64,000 bases of DNA, taken from the NCBI RefSeq assembly GCF_024171645.1, contig NZ_JALKAC010000004.1, forward strand, positions 1 to 64,000, in the 5' to 3' direction. The notes beneath the pieces are model-generated. The model was not told the origin of the DNA, made no database searches, and was given only the letters and a program-made list of their open reading frames with translations. Shown here piece by piece: positions 1 through 8,748 of the stretch. The position numbers and the translations under genes were made by a program. The stretch comes from Flavobacterium sp. HSC-32F16. GTDB lineage: Bacteria; Bacteroidota; Bacteroidia; Flavobacteriales; Flavobacteriaceae. The stretch's first letter is position 1. Every line of letters starts with the position of its first letter.

Positions 1-50
1 CCGCCTGCGCAGATGGTACTGCAGTATTGTGGGAGAGTATGTCGTCGCCT
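1..50 (+). rRNA. rrf: 5S ribosomal RNA, 3' end only
   Basis: The first 50 bases read as the 3' end of a bacterial 5S rRNA: GATGGTACTGCAG, then GTGGGAGAGTA, then GTCGTCGCC, the usual end of loop E and the closing helix. The 5' part lies outside the window. A hairpin terminator follows at once, so this is the end of an rRNA operon. The exact 3' base is estimated. Confidence 0.9.
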
Positions 51-61
51 TTCTTTTGAAG

Positions 62-94
62 AATCCTCATCATGTATTTGATGGGGATTTTTTT
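62..94 (+). terminator. Terminator of the rRNA operon
   Basis: An 11-bp stem (62-72 with 79-89, one G-T pair) and a 6-base loop are followed by a T run to 94. It stands 12 bases after the end of the 5S rRNA. Confidence 0.85.
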
Positions 95-536
95 GATTTT
101 AATCATTTTTGGATTTAGATTCTTTCATTATACTGCGTCACTGTAAACAAAACAACAGGATAGGTTTTAATTTTTGAATTTACTGACCTGTTGTTGTCAA
201 AAAAAATCTCATCAAATTGTATTCGTCTTTGATTTATAAGACAATGTTTTTAAATCAGTTTGAAATTTTTAAAATTTGAAATTCTTCAGCTGTTTATAAC
301 CTGAATGGGTTAGGTATGGGAGCGGTATCCTTTGTTTTTCTTTAAACAAGATATAGTGGACAACCCGAACCGTAGAGAAACATCATAATAATTTTTCTGT
401 ATTAAATATTTTCAAATCTTAGGAAATACACCGTTCAATTTTTGTTAAATTATAGTCAATTGTCTGTCTTCTGTATGGATACTTTAGAATTTTAGAATTT
501 GAATGAGTATTTTTGTCTTTTAATTATTTATTACAC
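95..536. other. Gene-free stretch between rRNA operon and phosphatase gene
   Basis: I see no credible gene here. The stretch is AT-rich and holds one structured element at 307-366, described separately. The remainder presumably carries the promoter of the phosphatase gene, but I cannot point to a clear TAnnTTTG box. Confidence 0.6.
307..366 (-). ncRNA. Structured intergenic element, copy 1
   Basis: Outer stem GGGTT (307-311) pairs with AACCC (362-366). An inner stem pairs TATCCTTTGTTT (326-337) with AAACAAGATA (344-353). The layout and several single-stranded bases (GTCC-ACTATATCTT on the minus strand) match a second element at 15717-15826. The pattern resembles what I remember of the flavo-1 RNA motif of flavobacteria, but I cannot verify this. 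Minus is the likelier RNA strand because the conserved block lies 5' there. Confidence 0.4.
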
Positions 537-2156
537 ATGAAGAAAATTATTTTACTGTTGGCACTTTTTGTTATCACAAATTTAAGTGCGCAACAACGTC
601 CCAAATTAGTTGTAGGTATAGTGGTGGATCAAATGAAAATGGAGTATTTATATCGATTTTCTGATGATTTTTCTCCAAATGGTTTTAAGAAATTAATGAA
701 TAATGGATTTGTTTTCCAAAATATGCATTACAATTATATGCCAACTTATACTGCACCGGGTCATGCTTCAATATACACGGGCACAACACCTGCAACACAC
801 GGAATTGTTGGAAACGAATGGTTCAGCAGAACTCTAGGCAAAGAAATGTATTGTACAGATGATGCTGGAGTAAAAACGGTTGGTGATGGTACTGTAGAAG
901 AAGGTGCAATGTCTCCTAAAAATCTTCAAAGCACTACAATTACGGATGAAGTTCGTATGGCTACTAATTTTAATGGAAAAGTTATTGGAATGAGCCTTAA
1001 AGATCGTGGAGCCATTCTACCGGCTGGTCATTTTGCAAATTGGGCTTTTTGGTACAGTAAAACGGGATCGTTTATTTCTAGTACTTTTTACGGTGAAAAA
1101 TTACCAGAATGGGTATCTGAATTCAATAACGAAAAAAATTACTTAAAATATATTAATAAAGGCTGGGACTTATCTAAACCTGCTTTTGTTTATAATGAAA
1201 GTCTTCCCGATAATAATCCTTATGAAGGTAAATTATATGGAAGTGCTGCTCCGGTTTTTCCATATGATTTAAAATCTATGTATGAGAAAAATGACGCTGG
1301 AATTATTCGTGCAACTCCTTACGGAAATGATCTTTTAGCTGAATTTGCAAAAAGAGCTATTGAAAAAGAAGAACTTGGAAAAGATAACATTACCGATTTT
1401 TTAACCGTTAGTTTTTCTTCTACAGATTATGTTGGGCATTTACTTGGACCAAGATCAATGGAACTTCAGGATACTTATTTAAGATTAGATGAAACTATAG
1501 CTGACTTTTTAGTTTACTTAGATAAAACGGTTGGGAAAGGAAATTATTTGTTGTTTTTGACTGCGGATCATGCTGGGGCTGAAAATGTAATTTATTTAAA
1601 AGACCGAAAATACAATGTAGATAATTACCCTTCAAAAGAGGTCAAAAAAAGTTTACAAGATTTCTCTACAAAAACTTTTGGAGCTGATTTAATTTTAAAT
1701 TATTCAAATTTTAATGTTTTTTTCAATAGAGAAATTATAAAAGATAAAGGTTTGGAACTAGCTAAAGTTAAACAAGCTTTTAAAGAGTTTTTAATTTCTC
1801 AGCCACAAGTTAAAAGAGTTTATACTGAAGAAGAAATTCTGGCTAATGGAGGAAATGATTATTCTTTAAATTTTGTTGCTAAAGGTTACGATGTTATCCA
1901 AAATGGTGATTTAGTAATTATTGACAAACCAGGAGATATTGAATATACGGCTACAGGAACATCTCATGGAACTATTTATAGTTATGATACTCATGTTCCG
2001 GCGATTTTTTACGGCTGGCATATTAAAAAAGGAGAATCTTACGATAAAAAAGCAATTACGGAAATAGCTCCAACAATTGCTCAGAAAATTAAAGTTACTT
2101 TCCCAAATGGAACCGAAGCAAAAGTACTGCAAGAAGTTTTAGATGAAAAGAAATAA
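537..2156 (+). CDS. pafA: PafA-type alkaline phosphatase / phosphodiesterase, exported
   Basis: The 539-residue protein begins with a clear signal peptide (MKKIILLLALFVITNLSAQ, cut near residue 19). The alkaline-phosphatase superfamily metal site begins with VVGIVVDQM, where the Asp is a zinc ligand. The nucleophile motif TAPGH, with Thr in place of the Ser of PhoA, follows after YMPTY, as in flavobacterial PafA. Later ligands are visible in the segments STDYVGH, LTADHAG and GTSHGT. It would hydrolyse phosphate monoesters in the periplasm, supplying phosphate. An in-frame start 24 bases upstream is less likely, because the signal peptide begins at 537. Neighbours give no operon. Confidence 0.88.
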   Translation: MKKIILLLALFVITNLSAQQRPKLVVGIVVDQMKMEYLYRFSDDFSPNGFKKLMNNGFVFQNMHYNYMPTYTAPGHASIYTGTTPATHGIVGNEWFSRTLGKEMYCTDDAGVKTVGDGTVEEGAMSPKNLQSTTITDEVRMATNFNGKVIGMSLKDRGAILPAGHFANWAFWYSKTGSFISSTFYGEKLPEWVSEFNNEKNYLKYINKGWDLSKPAFVYNESLPDNNPYEGKLYGSAAPVFPYDLKSMYEKNDAGIIRATPYGNDLLAEFAKRAIEKEELGKDNITDFLTVSFSSTDYVGHLLGPRSMELQDTYLRLDETIADFLVYLDKTVGKGNYLLFLTADHAGAENVIYLKDRKYNVDNYPSKEVKKSLQDFSTKTFGADLILNYSNFNVFFNREIIKDKGLELAKVKQAFKEFLISQPQVKRVYTEEEILANGGNDYSLNFVAKGYDVIQNGDLVIIDKPGDIEYTATGTSHGTIYSYDTHVPAIFYGWHIKKGESYDKKAITEIAPTIAQKIKVTFPNGTEAKVLQEVLDEKK

Positions 2157-2211
2157 TATTTCTATATAAAAATTAAATCTGTCCTTAAAGACAGTTTTTT
2201 AAGTACAAAAA

Positions 2212-2241
2212 AAAAGGCTTTTCAGAAATGAAAAGCCTTTT
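2212..2241. terminator. Two-way terminator between pafA and ald
   Basis: A perfect 12-bp stem, AAAAGGCTTTTC (2212-2223) with GAAAAGCCTTTT (2230-2241), has a 6-base loop and A and T runs on both sides. It can end the two converging genes. Confidence 0.9.
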
Positions 2242-2277
2242 ACTATATTGCTTAGTAAGCACTTGTTTAATATTGGC

Positions 2278-3396
2278 CTATGCGTTTGCCAATACTAACT
2301 CTTCATTAAAAGGAAGATTCCATGCTTCAGCAACTCCTTTGTAAAGGATTTTTCCGTTAGCAACATTTAAACCTTTTTTCAATTCTTCATTTTCTGCACA
2401 AGCTTTTTCCCATCCTTTGTTTGCTAATTGTACAGCATAAGGCAAGGTAGCATTAGTTAAAGCTAAAGTAGAAGTATAAGGAACAGCGCCTGGCATATTC
2501 GCTACACAATAGTGAACAATATCGTCAATAATAAAAGTTGGGTTTTCGTGAGTTGTTGGAGTACACGTTTCAATACATCCGCCTTGGTCTACTGCAACAT
2601 CAACTACAACTGTTCCCGGACGCATTAATTTTAACATATCACGAGTAATTAAATGAGGTGCTTTTGCTCCTGGAATTAAAACTGCTCCTACAATTAGGTC
2701 TGCATCTTTAATTGCTCTAGTTATGTTATAGTGATTAGACATTTCTGTGTTTACATTTGCAGGCATAATGTCATCTAATTGACGTAAACGTGGCAAACTT
2801 AAATCCATAATAGTTACCTGAGCTCCTAAGCCTGCAGCCATTTTTGCCGCCTGAGTTCCTACGATTCCTCCACCTAAAACTAAAACTTTTGCTGGTGGAA
2901 CACCTGGAACACCGCCTAAAAGTATTCCTCTTCCTTTTAATGGTTTTTCAAGATATTTTGCTCCTTGTTGAATAGCCATACGACCTGCAACTTCAGACAT
3001 TGGAACTAATAATGGTAAACTGCGGTCTGTTTTTTCTACAGTTTCATAAGCTAAACAAACTGCACCTTTTTCAAGCATTGCATGAGTTAATTCTTCTGAA
3101 GATGCAAAGTGAAAGTAAGTAAATAACAATTGATCTTTTTTGATTAATGGATATTCAGATGCAATTGGTTCTTTTACTTTGATGATCATTTCTGCAATTG
3201 CATAAACTTCTTCAATAGTTGGTAAAATTACTGCACCAGCTTGCGCATATTCATCATCAGCAAAACCACTTCCTAAACCCGCAGCAGTCTGAACATAAAC
3301 TGTATGTCCATGCTTTTTCATTTCTGAAACACCAGCAGGAGTTAAAGCAACTCTATTCTCATTGTTTTTTATTTCTTTTGGAACTCCTATTATCAT
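2278..3396 (-). CDS. ald: Alanine dehydrogenase
   Basis: This 372-residue protein converts L-alanine, NAD and water to pyruvate, ammonia and NADH, or runs in reverse. The start MIIGVPKEIKNNENRVALTP is diagnostic for the Ald/transhydrogenase-alpha family and the length is typical for Ald. The Rossmann motif GGGIVGTQAA lies near residue 175, and the family segment HYCVANMPGAVPYTST near residue 295. It faces a gene for an Lrp/AsnC regulator across 200 bp. In other bacteria such regulators control ald, so control of this gene by that neighbour is likely but inferred. A TAGCTTTG promoter box lies 37 bases upstream of the start. Confidence 0.95.
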   Translation of the reverse strand: MIIGVPKEIKNNENRVALTPAGVSEMKKHGHTVYVQTAAGLGSGFADDEYAQAGAVILPTIEEVYAIAEMIIKVKEPIASEYPLIKKDQLLFTYFHFASSEELTHAMLEKGAVCLAYETVEKTDRSLPLLVPMSEVAGRMAIQQGAKYLEKPLKGRGILLGGVPGVPPAKVLVLGGGIVGTQAAKMAAGLGAQVTIMDLSLPRLRQLDDIMPANVNTEMSNHYNITRAIKDADLIVGAVLIPGAKAPHLITRDMLKLMRPGTVVVDVAVDQGGCIETCTPTTHENPTFIIDDIVHYCVANMPGAVPYTSTLALTNATLPYAVQLANKGWEKACAENEELKKGLNVANGKILYKGVAEAWNLPFNEELVLANA

Positions 3397-3433
3397 TTTG
3401 TTATATTTTGTTGTTTTTGTTGAATTTATTTTA

Positions 3434-3441
3434 CAAAGCTA
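3434..3441 (-). promoter_or_regulatory. Promoter -7 box of ald
   Basis: TAGCTTTG on the minus strand fits the Bacteroidota -7 consensus TAnnTTTG. It stands 37 bases before the ald start codon. No good -33 TTG is seen at the usual distance. Confidence 0.5.
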
Positions 3442-3596
3442 CAGAGAGAGAATAAATTATGGTTTCGACAATAATAAATAAGAAAATATTATTTTATTTT
3501 TTACTTTTACAGAAAATTATTCTGTTTTGACTCGTTTTTTATTCTTTAAAAAGAAAAAAAAACTAAATAATCTTAATCTAATAAAACGTTTTCGTT

Positions 3597-4055
3597 ATGG
3601 CTTTAGATGAAATTGACAAAAAAATCTTACGTCTTTTACAGGAAGATGCGCACTACACTTTAAAAGACATTGCAAACAAAATAAATTTGTCTTTGACTCC
3701 AGTTCATGATCGGGTAAAACGACTTGAAAAAGATGGAATTATAGAGAAATATGTAACGATTTTAGACAAGAAAAAGCTTGGAAATAACTTAACCGTTTAT
3801 TGTCAAGTTACGCTAACCAAACAAACTTATGATACTTCTGAAGGATTTAACCAGTCTATTTTAAATTTGCCTGAGGTTGTAGAGTGTAATTATGTATCAG
3901 GAAATTTCGATTATATGCTTAAAATTATAATTCCTGATATGGAAAGCTATCATCATTTTCATCAAAAGAAATTGTCTGTGTTGCCCGAAGTTTCTCTTAT
4001 AAATACTGTCTTTGTTATTTCAGAAGTAAAAAGTACTACTGTTCTGCCCATTTAG
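3597..4055 (+). CDS. Lrp/AsnC-family transcription regulator
   Basis: The 152-residue protein has the two-part plan of the Lrp/AsnC family. Residues 1-60 form the winged helix-turn-helix (LDEIDKKILRLLQEDA, then LSLTPVHDRVKRLEKDGII). Residues 65-150 form the RAM ligand-binding domain, with VVECNYVSGNFDYMLKI at its core. Such proteins sense amino acids and bind DNA as octamers or dimers. It is transcribed away from ald, and the shared 200-bp spacer is the natural operator region, so it probably controls ald in response to alanine or another amino acid (inference). A terminator follows at 4064. Confidence 0.93.
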   Translation: MALDEIDKKILRLLQEDAHYTLKDIANKINLSLTPVHDRVKRLEKDGIIEKYVTILDKKKLGNNLTVYCQVTLTKQTYDTSEGFNQSILNLPEVVECNYVSGNFDYMLKIIIPDMESYHHFHQKKLSVLPEVSLINTVFVISEVKSTTVLPI

Positions 4056-4063
4056 TAAAAGCA

Positions 4064-4091
4064 AAAACCACCAAGAAAACTTGATGGTTTT
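4064..4091. terminator. Terminator between lrp-type gene and gap
   Basis: A 12-bp stem (4064-4075 with 4080-4091, one G-T pair) with a 4-base loop and flanking A and T runs separates two converging genes. Confidence 0.8.
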
Positions 4092-4116
4092 AAGAAATGG
4101 TTAGTTTGGTTGTGAA

Positions 4117-5565
4117 TTAATAATAAGTATAACGTCTTACTTTGGCAATATATTTTGCTAGACGAATAACTTGATGACTATAGCCATATTCGTTGTCATA
4201 CCAAATGTAAAGCACAATATTTTTTCCGTCTTTTGAAACAATCGTAGCATTGCTGTCGTATATTGAGGGAGCTGAAGTTCCAACAATATCAGATGAAACC
4301 AATTCATTATTCAATGAATATTTTATCTGTTCTACCAACTCTCCTTCCAGAGCATATTTTTTCATGATTTTATTGACGGCGGCAATTGATGTTGCTTTTT
4401 TAACTTCTAAATTTAAAACGACCAAAGAACCATTAGGAACAGGAACTCTGATAGCATTTGAAGTTAATTTTCCTTCTAAAGATGGTAAAGCTTTCGCAAC
4501 AGCACTTCCAGCACCGGTTTCGGTAATAACCATATTTAAAGCAGCAGCTCTGCCCCGGCGGTATTTTCTATGCATATTATCAACCAAATTTTGGTCGTTT
4601 GTATAAGCATGAATAGTTTCCAAATGCCCTTTTACAACGCCCAAAGTTTCTTCGATCACTTTTAAAACAGGTGTAATAGCATTTGTAGTGCAAGAAGCGG
4701 CAGAAAAAATGTCATTTTCGTCAGGATTATAATCATTATGGTTAACTCCGTGTACAATATTCGGAACACCTTTTCCAGGAGCAGTCAATAAAACTTTATT
4801 AACCCCATTTGATGTTAAATGTCTTTTTAAAGCTTCTTCGGTTGTAAAAGCTCCCGTATTATCAATTACTAAAGCGTCATTAATTTCATATTCAGTATAA
4901 TCAATTTCTTCCGGAGAATTTGCTGAAATAATATGAACTGTAGTTCCATTAATTATTAATGCATTGTTTTTAGCATCAGCAATTACAGAACCTTGAAAAT
5001 CTCCGTGAATAGAATCATAACGTAATAAAGAAGCACGTTTCTCTAAAGTTGCAGCGTCATTTTTATCTCGGGTTACAATCGCCCTCAAACGCAATTGAGT
5101 TCCTTTTCCGGTTTTAGACATTAATTCCCTTGCTAGTAAACGTCCAATTCTTCCAAAACCATACAATACAACATCTTTGGGCTGAATTTCTTTTGAAGAT
5201 TTCGCCTTTTTTAATTTTTCGATAACAAAATATCTTGCGTCCGGATATTTCTCATCTTCTAAACGGTATTCATAAGTTAATTTACCCAGATCTATTTTTG
5301 AAGGCGGAAGATCTAATGATAAAACAACTTTTGCAATTTCTACCGAATCGAAAATGGTAATGGGTTTACCTACAAATTCTCCGGCATATTGATGAAGATT
5401 GATAATGTCGCTGACATTTTTATCCAGTAATTGATTTTTAAATAAAACCATTTCAATGGATTTGTCATACCATAAATCACTTATCACTTTAATTAATTCG
5501 ACACCAGCTCTTCTTCGGTCGACCTGTAATGATACCTCTTTTTGGTATAAATTTTTTTTGCTCAT
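4117..5565 (-). CDS. gap: Glyceraldehyde-3-phosphate dehydrogenase, long Bacteroidota form
   Basis: This 482-residue protein has the GAPDH catalytic core after an N-terminal extension of about 135 residues. The Rossmann motif YGFGRIGRLLARELM opens the core. The catalytic Cys is C292 in AASCTTNA, and the C-terminal WYDNEYGYSHQV is intact. It oxidises glyceraldehyde 3-phosphate to 1,3-bisphosphoglycerate, or works in gluconeogenesis. At the position of the NAD-selecting Asp after the second strand (VND in usual GAPDH) this protein reads IVTR, which hints at NADP use. The start MSKKNLY is preferred over one 27 bases upstream. A TACTTTTG box lies 50 bases upstream. Confidence 0.93.
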   Translation of the reverse strand: MSKKNLYQKEVSLQVDRRRAGVELIKVISDLWYDKSIEMVLFKNQLLDKNVSDIINLHQYAGEFVGKPITIFDSVEIAKVVLSLDLPPSKIDLGKLTYEYRLEDEKYPDARYFVIEKLKKAKSSKEIQPKDVVLYGFGRIGRLLARELMSKTGKGTQLRLRAIVTRDKNDAATLEKRASLLRYDSIHGDFQGSVIADAKNNALIINGTTVHIISANSPEEIDYTEYEINDALVIDNTGAFTTEEALKRHLTSNGVNKVLLTAPGKGVPNIVHGVNHNDYNPDENDIFSAASCTTNAITPVLKVIEETLGVVKGHLETIHAYTNDQNLVDNMHRKYRRGRAAALNMVITETGAGSAVAKALPSLEGKLTSNAIRVPVPNGSLVVLNLEVKKATSIAAVNKIMKKYALEGELVEQIKYSLNNELVSSDIVGTSAPSIYDSNATIVSKDGKNIVLYIWYDNEYGYSHQVIRLAKYIAKVRRYTYY

Positions 5566-5614
5566 AATTGATAAATTGAAATAATAAAACACTCACTTAT
5601 TTTATAATTTGGCG

Positions 5615-5622
5615 CAAAAGTA
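5615..5622 (-). promoter_or_regulatory. Promoter -7 box of gap
   Basis: TACTTTTG on the minus strand matches TAnnTTTG and lies about 50 bases before the gap start codon. A TTTA at about the right distance upstream is a weak -33 candidate. Confidence 0.55.
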
Positions 5623-5672
5623 TCTATTTCAATCGATTTCGTAAACTATTTTGGCATTTATTTTTGTAAAAG

Positions 5673-5709
5673 AAAAAGCCATCTTTAAATTTATTAAAGA
5701 TGACTTTTT
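5673..5709 (-). terminator. Terminator after htrA
   Basis: A 16-bp stem, 5673-5688 with 5694-5709 (one G-T pair), closes a 5-base loop. A and T runs flank it. It ends the htrA transcript before the gap promoter. Confidence 0.85.
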
Positions 5710-5711
5710 TG

Positions 5712-5776
5712 AGTTTTCAGTCTCAGTCACAGCTTACAGTTTCGAAGAACTCAATACTGTGACTTAAACGGAGACT
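5712..5776. repeat. Palindromic intergenic repeat, AGTCTCAGTC family, copy 1
   Basis: AGTCTC (5719-5724) and AGTCACAG (5725-5732) recur inverted as CTGTGACT (5757-5764) and GAGACT (5771-5776). Related copies lie at 37999-38059 and 39152-39197. The right edge overlaps the TAG stop codon of htrA. Confidence 0.7.
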
Positions 5777-7175
5777 AAATAATAATTCTAAATATCTCTC
5801 CGTTTTTATTGATCATTTCGATACGAACGCTTTGTCCTTCATCTTTTTTATTCAAAAGTTTAGAAACTGTTTCAACGTTTGTAGCTTTTACGTTATCAAT
5901 ACTCAAAATGATATTTCCTTGTAATTCATTTTGATACTGCATTAAGTTTTCATTTGTGATGTTTTTAATTTTTACACCATAATCAATTCTGAATTTCTTT
6001 TTATCAGCAGCATCAATGTTTTCTAATTCAATTCCTTTAAATTCAGTACTGAAGAATTCATTTTTACTTAAAGTAACCGGAACTGTTTTCGTTTTTCCAT
6101 CTTTGATATAGGTTACTTTTATAACATCATTTGGACGTTTTGTATTAATGTAGCCTGAAAGATCGGCAAAAGTCGAAATATTTTGTTCATCTAGTTTTAC
6201 AATAATATCACCCTTTGTTAGACCTGCTTTTTCGGCACCAGAATTTTTAGAAACTTTGCTAATATAGAAACCTTGCGTTTCTGTAATTCCCAATTCTTTC
6301 GAAGCAGAACTATTTAATTCACCACCTTCAACGCCCAGAATTCCTCTTTGTACGTTTCCATATTCCATAATATCCTCAATAATTTTTCTAGCGATATTCG
6401 ACGGAACAGCAAAAGAATATCCAACATATGATCCTGTCATAGACGAAATCATAGTGTTAATTCCAATTAATTCCCCTCTTGTATTTACTAATGCACCACC
6501 AGAATTCCCTGGATTTACAGCAGCATCAGTTTGAATAAATGACTGTATACCGCTTTGATCTAAATTTCTGGCTTTCGCCGAAACAATTCCGGCAGTAACA
6601 GTTGAAGTCAAGTTATACGGATTTCCAACTGCTAACACCCACTCGCCGACTTTTACGCCATCTGAATTTGCAAAAGCTGTATAAGGTAATTTTTCATCAG
6701 CATTAATTTTTAATAAGGCGATGTCCATTTTTGAATCTGTTCCTATCAGTTTTGCTTTGTATGATTTTTTATTATTTAAGGTTATTTCAATTTCAGATGC
6801 ATCTTTAATCACGTGATTGTTTGTTACGATATATCCGTCTTCAGAAATAATAACACCAGATCCCGTTCCTACCTGTTCTTGTTGCTGTTGTCCGCCATAT
6901 CCGTAGAAAAATTCCATCATAGGGTTACTAACCGTTCTTCTGGAAACATTTTTTACGTGAACAACCGTGTGAATTGTTTTGTCTGCTGCTTCAGTAAAAT
7001 CAACAGCTTCTCCAGGTAATCCAACCGTTCTTCCATAAGAATTAGAAGCAAGTGTTACGGCAGAATTCCCTTTTCCAAAAAAAGAAGCATTGCCGTCAAA
7101 TAATAACTTGTAAGCACCAAGCGTAGTAGCACCGCTTAGTAGTGAAACTAAAAATAAGGTTGAAAATTTTTTCAT
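5775..7175 (-). CDS. htrA: HtrA/DegP-type serine protease
   Basis: This 466-residue periplasmic protease degrades or refolds damaged envelope proteins. It begins with a membrane-spanning signal sequence (residues 1-25). The trypsin-like domain carries a complete triad: H121 in TNNHVI, D151 in KMDIALL and S225 in GNSGGALV. A glutamine-rich loop (GGQQQQEQ, about residues 94-101) precedes it, as in the LA loop of DegP. A PDZ domain follows from about residue 278 (RGILGVEGG, then KAGLTKGDII), and a weaker second PDZ-like segment fills the C terminus. It is a single-gene unit with its own terminator; the dapF gene diverges upstream. Confidence 0.94.
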   Translation of the reverse strand: MKKFSTLFLVSLLSGATTLGAYKLLFDGNASFFGKGNSAVTLASNSYGRTVGLPGEAVDFTEAADKTIHTVVHVKNVSRRTVSNPMMEFFYGYGGQQQQEQVGTGSGVIISEDGYIVTNNHVIKDASEIEITLNNKKSYKAKLIGTDSKMDIALLKINADEKLPYTAFANSDGVKVGEWVLAVGNPYNLTSTVTAGIVSAKARNLDQSGIQSFIQTDAAVNPGNSGGALVNTRGELIGINTMISSMTGSYVGYSFAVPSNIARKIIEDIMEYGNVQRGILGVEGGELNSSASKELGITETQGFYISKVSKNSGAEKAGLTKGDIIVKLDEQNISTFADLSGYINTKRPNDVIKVTYIKDGKTKTVPVTLSKNEFFSTEFKGIELENIDAADKKKFRIDYGVKIKNITNENLMQYQNELQGNIILSIDNVKATNVETVSKLLNKKDEGQSVRIEMINKNGEIFRIII

Positions 7176-7322
7176 GTTACAGTTTATGTTTTTTAAGTTA
7201 TTTTAGGTATTTGTTTTTAACATTTATAACGTAAAATTATACCAAAAAATTATTTGGTAAAATGGTTTAACTCTCTTTAACACTGATTAACATTTCATTA
7301 ATTAATCTTCGTAGTTTCTTCG

Positions 7323-7330
7323 TACTTTTG
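7323..7330 (+). promoter_or_regulatory. Promoter -7 box of dapF
   Basis: TACTTTTG matches TAnnTTTG. It covers the upstream TTG codon at 7328 that could otherwise be read as a dapF start, and so favours the ATG at 7352 (or 7340). Confidence 0.6.
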
Positions 7331-7351
7331 TACTTCTTAATGACAAAAAAA

Positions 7352-8134
7352 ATGCAAGTAGAATTTTATAAATATCAAGGTACAGGTAACGATTTTGTGA
7401 TGATCGATAACAGATTTAATTTCTTCCCAAAAGAAGATGTAAAATTAATTGAACGCTTGTGCGACAGACGTTTCGGAATAGGAGCTGATGGTTTAATTCT
7501 CTTAGAAAATGATTCTGAAACAGACTTTAGAATGGTTTACTATAATTCAGACGGAAATCAAAGTTCGATGTGCGGAAACGGCGGTCGTTGTCTGGTAGCT
7601 TTTGCAAATCAATTAGGAGTTATTGATGACAAAACGACTTTTGTTGCTACAGATGGATTGCATCACGCATCAGTGGGAAATGACGCCATTGTTTCCCTGC
7701 AAATGATTGATGTTGATGAAGTACAAAAAAACAATTCATATACTTTTTTAAATACCGGATCGCCGCATCACGTACAAATTGTTGATGATTTAGAACATTA
7801 TAATGTAAAAGAAAACGGAGCGGCCATTCGTTACGGTGAATTATATGGTGAGAAAGGAAGCAACATTAATTTTGTAAAAAAAGTTGATGATGATACTTTC
7901 TCTCTTCGTACTTACGAAAGAGGTGTTGAAGATGAAACTCTAGCTTGCGGAACCGGAGCAACTGCCGTAGCAATCGCAATGAACGCAATTGGAGAAACAG
8001 ATAAAACTTCAATTAACTTAAATGTTGAAGGGGGAAAATTAGTAGTTTCTTTTGATAAATTAGGAGATCATTTTACAAATGTGTTCTTAACTGGACCTGC
8101 AAAATTTGTTTTCAAAGGAACAATAGAGATATAA
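7352..8134 (+). CDS. dapF: Diaminopimelate epimerase
   Basis: DapF interconverts LL- and meso-diaminopimelate, the last step before lysine and the cross-linking residue of peptidoglycan. From the start MQVEFYKYQGTGNDF the protein has 260 residues, normal for the family. The two catalytic cysteines are present: C74 in SSMCGNGGRC and C199 in LACGTGATA. In-frame starts at 7340 and 7328 are less likely, because a TACTTTTG promoter box ends at 7330. It begins a three-gene plus-strand run with a GNAT acetyltransferase and mltG, with terminator at 9823, so cell-wall functions are grouped here. Confidence 0.95.
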   Translation: MQVEFYKYQGTGNDFVMIDNRFNFFPKEDVKLIERLCDRRFGIGADGLILLENDSETDFRMVYYNSDGNQSSMCGNGGRCLVAFANQLGVIDDKTTFVATDGLHHASVGNDAIVSLQMIDVDEVQKNNSYTFLNTGSPHHVQIVDDLEHYNVKENGAAIRYGELYGEKGSNINFVKKVDDDTFSLRTYERGVEDETLACGTGATAVAIAMNAIGETDKTSINLNVEGGKLVVSFDKLGDHFTNVFLTGPAKFVFKGTIEI

Positions 8135-8204
8135 TTAATGATGTAAATCTGAGCGAAGTCAAAGACAAGTCCGAAAATCAACAATCTAAAATATAAAATT
8201 GCAA

Positions 8205-8738
8205 ATGATCACACTCAAAGGCAATACTATTTATCTGCGTGCACTTGAACCTAATGATTTAGAGTTTGTATATGCGATGGAAAATGACCAGAGTATTTGG
8301 GAAGTTAGTAACACCAATACTCCTTATAGTCGTTTTTTAGTTCGCCAATATCTTGAAAATGCACAGCAGGATATTTATGAAGCCAAGCAATTACGTCTGG
8401 CAATTTGTCAGGATGAAGATTTTCCTGCAATTGGCTTGATTGATTTATTTGATTTCGACCCAAAAAACAGCAGGGCAGGAGTTGGCATCGTTATTCAGAA
8501 AGATGAAAACAGAAGACAGAATATTGGTTCTGAGGCATTAGAGCTTCTAATTGATTATTCTTTTTTTAATTTAAATCTGCATCAGCTTTATGCAAATATT
8601 AGTACAAAAAATGAAGCAAGTATAGCTCTTTTTACTAAATTTGGTTTCGAGAAAATAGGAATTAAAAAAGACTGGGTTTTGCTGAATAACCAATATCACG
8701 ATGAAGCAATTTTTCAGTTAATCAATAAAAACATTTAA
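8205..8738 (+). CDS. GNAT-family N-acetyltransferase (RimJ/RimL-like)
   Basis: The 177-residue protein fits the GNAT fold: the N-terminal LKGNTIYLRALEPNDLEFV is typical of the RimJ/RimL and SpeG branches. The acetyl-CoA loop region follows near residue 105 (KDENRRQNIGSEALELL). The C-terminal half has the usual ISTKNEASIALFTKFGFEKIG. The substrate cannot be told; ribosomal-protein N termini, polyamines and small amines are all possible. The ATG at 8205 is preferred over a TTG six bases earlier. It sits 70 bases after dapF and 10 bases before mltG, probably in one transcript. Confidence 0.88.
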   Translation: MITLKGNTIYLRALEPNDLEFVYAMENDQSIWEVSNTNTPYSRFLVRQYLENAQQDIYEAKQLRLAICQDEDFPAIGLIDLFDFDPKNSRAGVGIVIQKDENRRQNIGSEALELLIDYSFFNLNLHQLYANISTKNEASIALFTKFGFEKIGIKKDWVLLNNQYHDEAIFQLINKNI

Positions 8739-8748
8739 ACTTATAGCT

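Noticed and set aside
7328..7351. TTG start for dapF
   Set aside because: The TTG forms the end of a TACTTTTG promoter box, so it is most likely not transcribed.
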